Positions 30,110 to 31,654 of a stretch of 31,654 bases of DNA are shown one piece after another. The stretch lies in NCBI GenBank assembly GCA_035551935.1, contig DASZMJ010000130.1:1-31654 (forward strand), given 5' to 3'. The notes beneath the pieces were generated by a model that saw only the letters and a program-made list of their open reading frames with translations, searched no databases and was not told the origin of the DNA. The position numbers and the translations under genes are program-made. This DNA is from DASZMJ01 sp035551935 (lineage in GTDB: Bacteria; Planctomycetota; Planctomycetia; Isosphaerales; Isosphaeraceae). How positions within the stretch are numbered: position 1 is the first letter of the stretch; each line of letters opens with the position of its first letter.

Positions 30110-31654
30110 ATGATGCGAACCGCACGACTGTGGAAGGGGGCCGGGCCCTGGGCGCTCGGCGGCCTGCTCGCGCTGGCCGGCCTGGCCGCCCGCGCCGACG
30201 ACCTCGAGAAGGCGCCGCCGCTGGCCAAGCAACTCACCCAACTGGCCCGCCAGGCCTTCGGCCAGGGCCACATCGACGACTCGTTGAACTTCTATCGCCA
30301 GGTCCTCAAGCTCGACCCGAAGAACGCCGAGGCGAAGCGCGCCCTGGCCGCCAAGCGGGTCGTCCGCGTCAAGCGGCAGGACCCCGCCCAGCCGCCCGCC
30401 GCCGAGCCCCCGCCGGGCCCCGGCGCCGCCGACGACCAGGCCAAGCCGCCCGCCGCCGAACCGCCGCCCGTCCCCGCCGCGGCCGAAGACCGCCCCGCAC
30501 CGCCGCCGCGGGCGACCCTCGGCGCCGCCGCCGAGCTGTCGCGGGTCGAGCAGGAGCGCGTCCTCGCCGACGTCCGCGACCAGATCCGCCGCTCCCGCGA
30601 GCTCGTCCGCGCCGGCATGCCGCAGGACGCGCTGGAGTCGCTCCGCATGGCCCGCAACCTCCTGAACGCCAGCGGCGACCAGGTCGATGAGGCCACCCGC
30701 ACCACCCTGACCCGCGACATCCAGGCCGCCTACCAGACCACCCTCCGCGACGAGGAGCGGTTCGAGCAGGAACGCGCCGAGGTCCTCCGCCGCCAGGGCA
30801 TGGCGCTGCAGCAGGAGGCCACGCTGGCCGACCTCAACACCAACGAGGTCAAGTCCAACGCGCTGATGGAGACGTTCAACACGCTGATGGCCGAGGGGAC
30901 CTTCAACGTCCTGTACAACGGCGGCATCGGCGACATCGACGCGCAGGTCGCGCCGTTCTTCGACGCCTACACCGTCGCCAAGCAGGCCCGCGCCCTCGAG
31001 CCCCGCGCCCTGGCGCCGCGGCTCGGCATGCAGACGGCGCAGGCCGAGGGCTTCCTCGCCCAGACGCTCTCCTACGAGGAGCTCAAGGAGATCCGCTTCC
31101 TGATGACCCTCGAGGATACCGACCGCGCCTCGGTGCCGTTCCCCGACACCCAGGTCCTCGAGTACCCGCCCGTCGAGCGGTTCCGGGCGATCTCCGAGCG
31201 TCGGATCAAGCGGTACGAGACGTCGTACCTCGGCAACACCGACCCCAAGACGCAGCAGATCCTCGACAAGTTGAACCAGCCGGTGACCATCCCGTTCGAG
31301 AACGAGACGCCCTTGAGCGAGGTGGTCAAGTACGTCAAGAACGCCACCTCCAGCGGCCCGGGCGACCCGGGCATCCCGATCTGGGTGGACCCCAACGGGC
31401 TGCAGGAGCAGGACAAGACGCTGGAGTCGACCGTCACGCTGAACCTCGAGGGGGTGCCGCTGAAGACGACGCTGCGGCTGATGCTCAAGCAGCTCGACCT
31501 CGACTACGTCGTCAAGGACGGCCTGCTGCGGATCGTGTCGAAGGCCGACGACGACCCGAATAACCTGGAGACGCGCATCTACCCGGTGGCCGACCTGGCG
31601 TTGATTCCGTTCTCGCTGATGATGGGCGGCGGCGGCGGCATGATGGGCGGCGGC
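30110..31654 (+). CDS. Secreted TPR and secretin-N-like protein, truncated by window end
   Basis: The frame is open from the ATG to the last base (515 codons, no stop). A signal peptide (RLWKGAGPWALGGLLALAGLAARA, likely cut after ARA at about 29) is followed by a TPR-like helix pair (40-80, AFGQGHIDDSLNFYRQVLKLDPKNAEAKRALA). A proline-rich linker (90-137) and helical coiled segments (140-260) come next. A domain at about 388-478 (KLNQPVTIPFENETPLSEVVKYV, VTLNLEGVPLKTTLRLMLKQLDLDYVVKDGLLRIVS) resembles the short N-terminal domain of secretins and TonB-dependent receptors (STN). The visible end becomes Gly/Met-rich (SLMMGGGGGMMGGG). GGAGGT precedes the first of two adjacent ATGs. It may be a secretin-like or envelope repeat protein; the missing C-terminus decides. 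Confidence 0.82.
   Translation, partial: MMRTARLWKGAGPWALGGLLALAGLAARADDLEKAPPLAKQLTQLARQAFGQGHIDDSLNFYRQVLKLDPKNAEAKRALAAKRVVRVKRQDPAQPPAAEPPPGPGAADDQAKPPAAEPPPVPAAAEDRPAPPPRATLGAAAELSRVEQERVLADVRDQIRRSRELVRAGMPQDALESLRMARNLLNASGDQVDEATRTTLTRDIQAAYQTTLRDEERFEQERAEVLRRQGMALQQEATLADLNTNEVKSNALMETFNTLMAEGTFNVLYNGGIGDIDAQVAPFFDAYTVAKQARALEPRALAPRLGMQTAQAEGFLAQTLSYEELKEIRFLMTLEDTDRASVPFPDTQVLEYPPVERFRAISERRIKRYETSYLGNTDPKTQQILDKLNQPVTIPFENETPLSEVVKYVKNATSSGPGDPGIPIWVDPNGLQEQDKTLESTVTLNLEGVPLKTTLRLMLKQLDLDYVVKDGLLRIVSKADDDPNNLETRIYPVADLALIPFSLMMGGGGGMMGGG

Overview
The window is high-GC bacterial DNA that looks like a chromosome segment of a planctomycete, probably from the Isosphaeraceae side. 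The evidence is gene content. There is a DUF1559 protein with the H-X9-DG ending, large membrane-anchored Ser/Thr kinases with proline-rich linkers, hypothetical families I associate with planctomycetes (an STGPRTPEGKA-type protein, an HDRRDG/DPTTFEKQY protein), a secreted TPR plus secretin-N-like protein, and long perfect intergenic hairpins. No plasmid, phage or transposase gene is visible. Genus assignment is inference.

Layout. 0.2-2.3 kb holds two minus-strand genes: a planctomycete hypothetical protein and a membrane-anchored DUF1559 protein. 2.6-6.1 kb is a plus-strand run: ribBA, then a tightly packed block of a DnaJ-type co-chaperone (CbpA), its CbpM-like modulator, a small membrane protein, rnpA and yidD. 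6.2-9.6 kb holds a large Ser/Thr kinase with a changed catalytic-loop lysine, then rnc. 9.9-12.0 kb holds a polytopic membrane protein and deoC, whose last codons contain a perfect parS core. 12.0-15.2 kb (minus strand) holds tRNA-Pro, a stand-alone receiver, a histidine-kinase-like protein with a degenerate catalytic domain, parB and parA. 15.3-18.5 kb (minus) holds pncB coupled to a GT39-type glycosyltransferase. 18.6-20.6 kb holds a histone-deacetylase-like hydrolase, tRNA-Glu, a PfpI/DJ-1 protein and csrA. 20.8-26.4 kb holds an ECF-like sigma factor facing two consecutive hybrid histidine kinases with four receivers between them. 26.4-31.7 kb holds two tRNA-Arg genes for AGA/AGG, an SDR reductase, a second Ser/Thr kinase, a small planctomycete protein and a truncated secreted protein running off the window.

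Working together. parA, parB and the parS site 1.6 kb from parB form a chromosome-partition locus. With rnpA-yidD nearby, this suggests the window is close to the replication origin, although rpmH, yidC, mnmG, rsmG and dnaA are not here. Three imperfect parS-like palindromes lie in intergenic gaps further along. Regulation is the other theme: two Ser/Thr kinases, an ECF sigma factor, CsrA, a receiver/degenerate-kinase pair and a two-gene hybrid kinase phosphorelay without a DNA-binding output.

Many genes and tRNAs are preceded by recognisable housekeeping promoters (TTGACN, 16-19 nt, then a -10 often of the form TAGNNT). Three unrelated intergenic palindromes with perfect arms of 25-34 bp, plus an inverted/direct repeat cluster at the left edge, are the most conspicuous non-coding structures. 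I do not see a CRISPR array, a transposon or a clearly new defence system.
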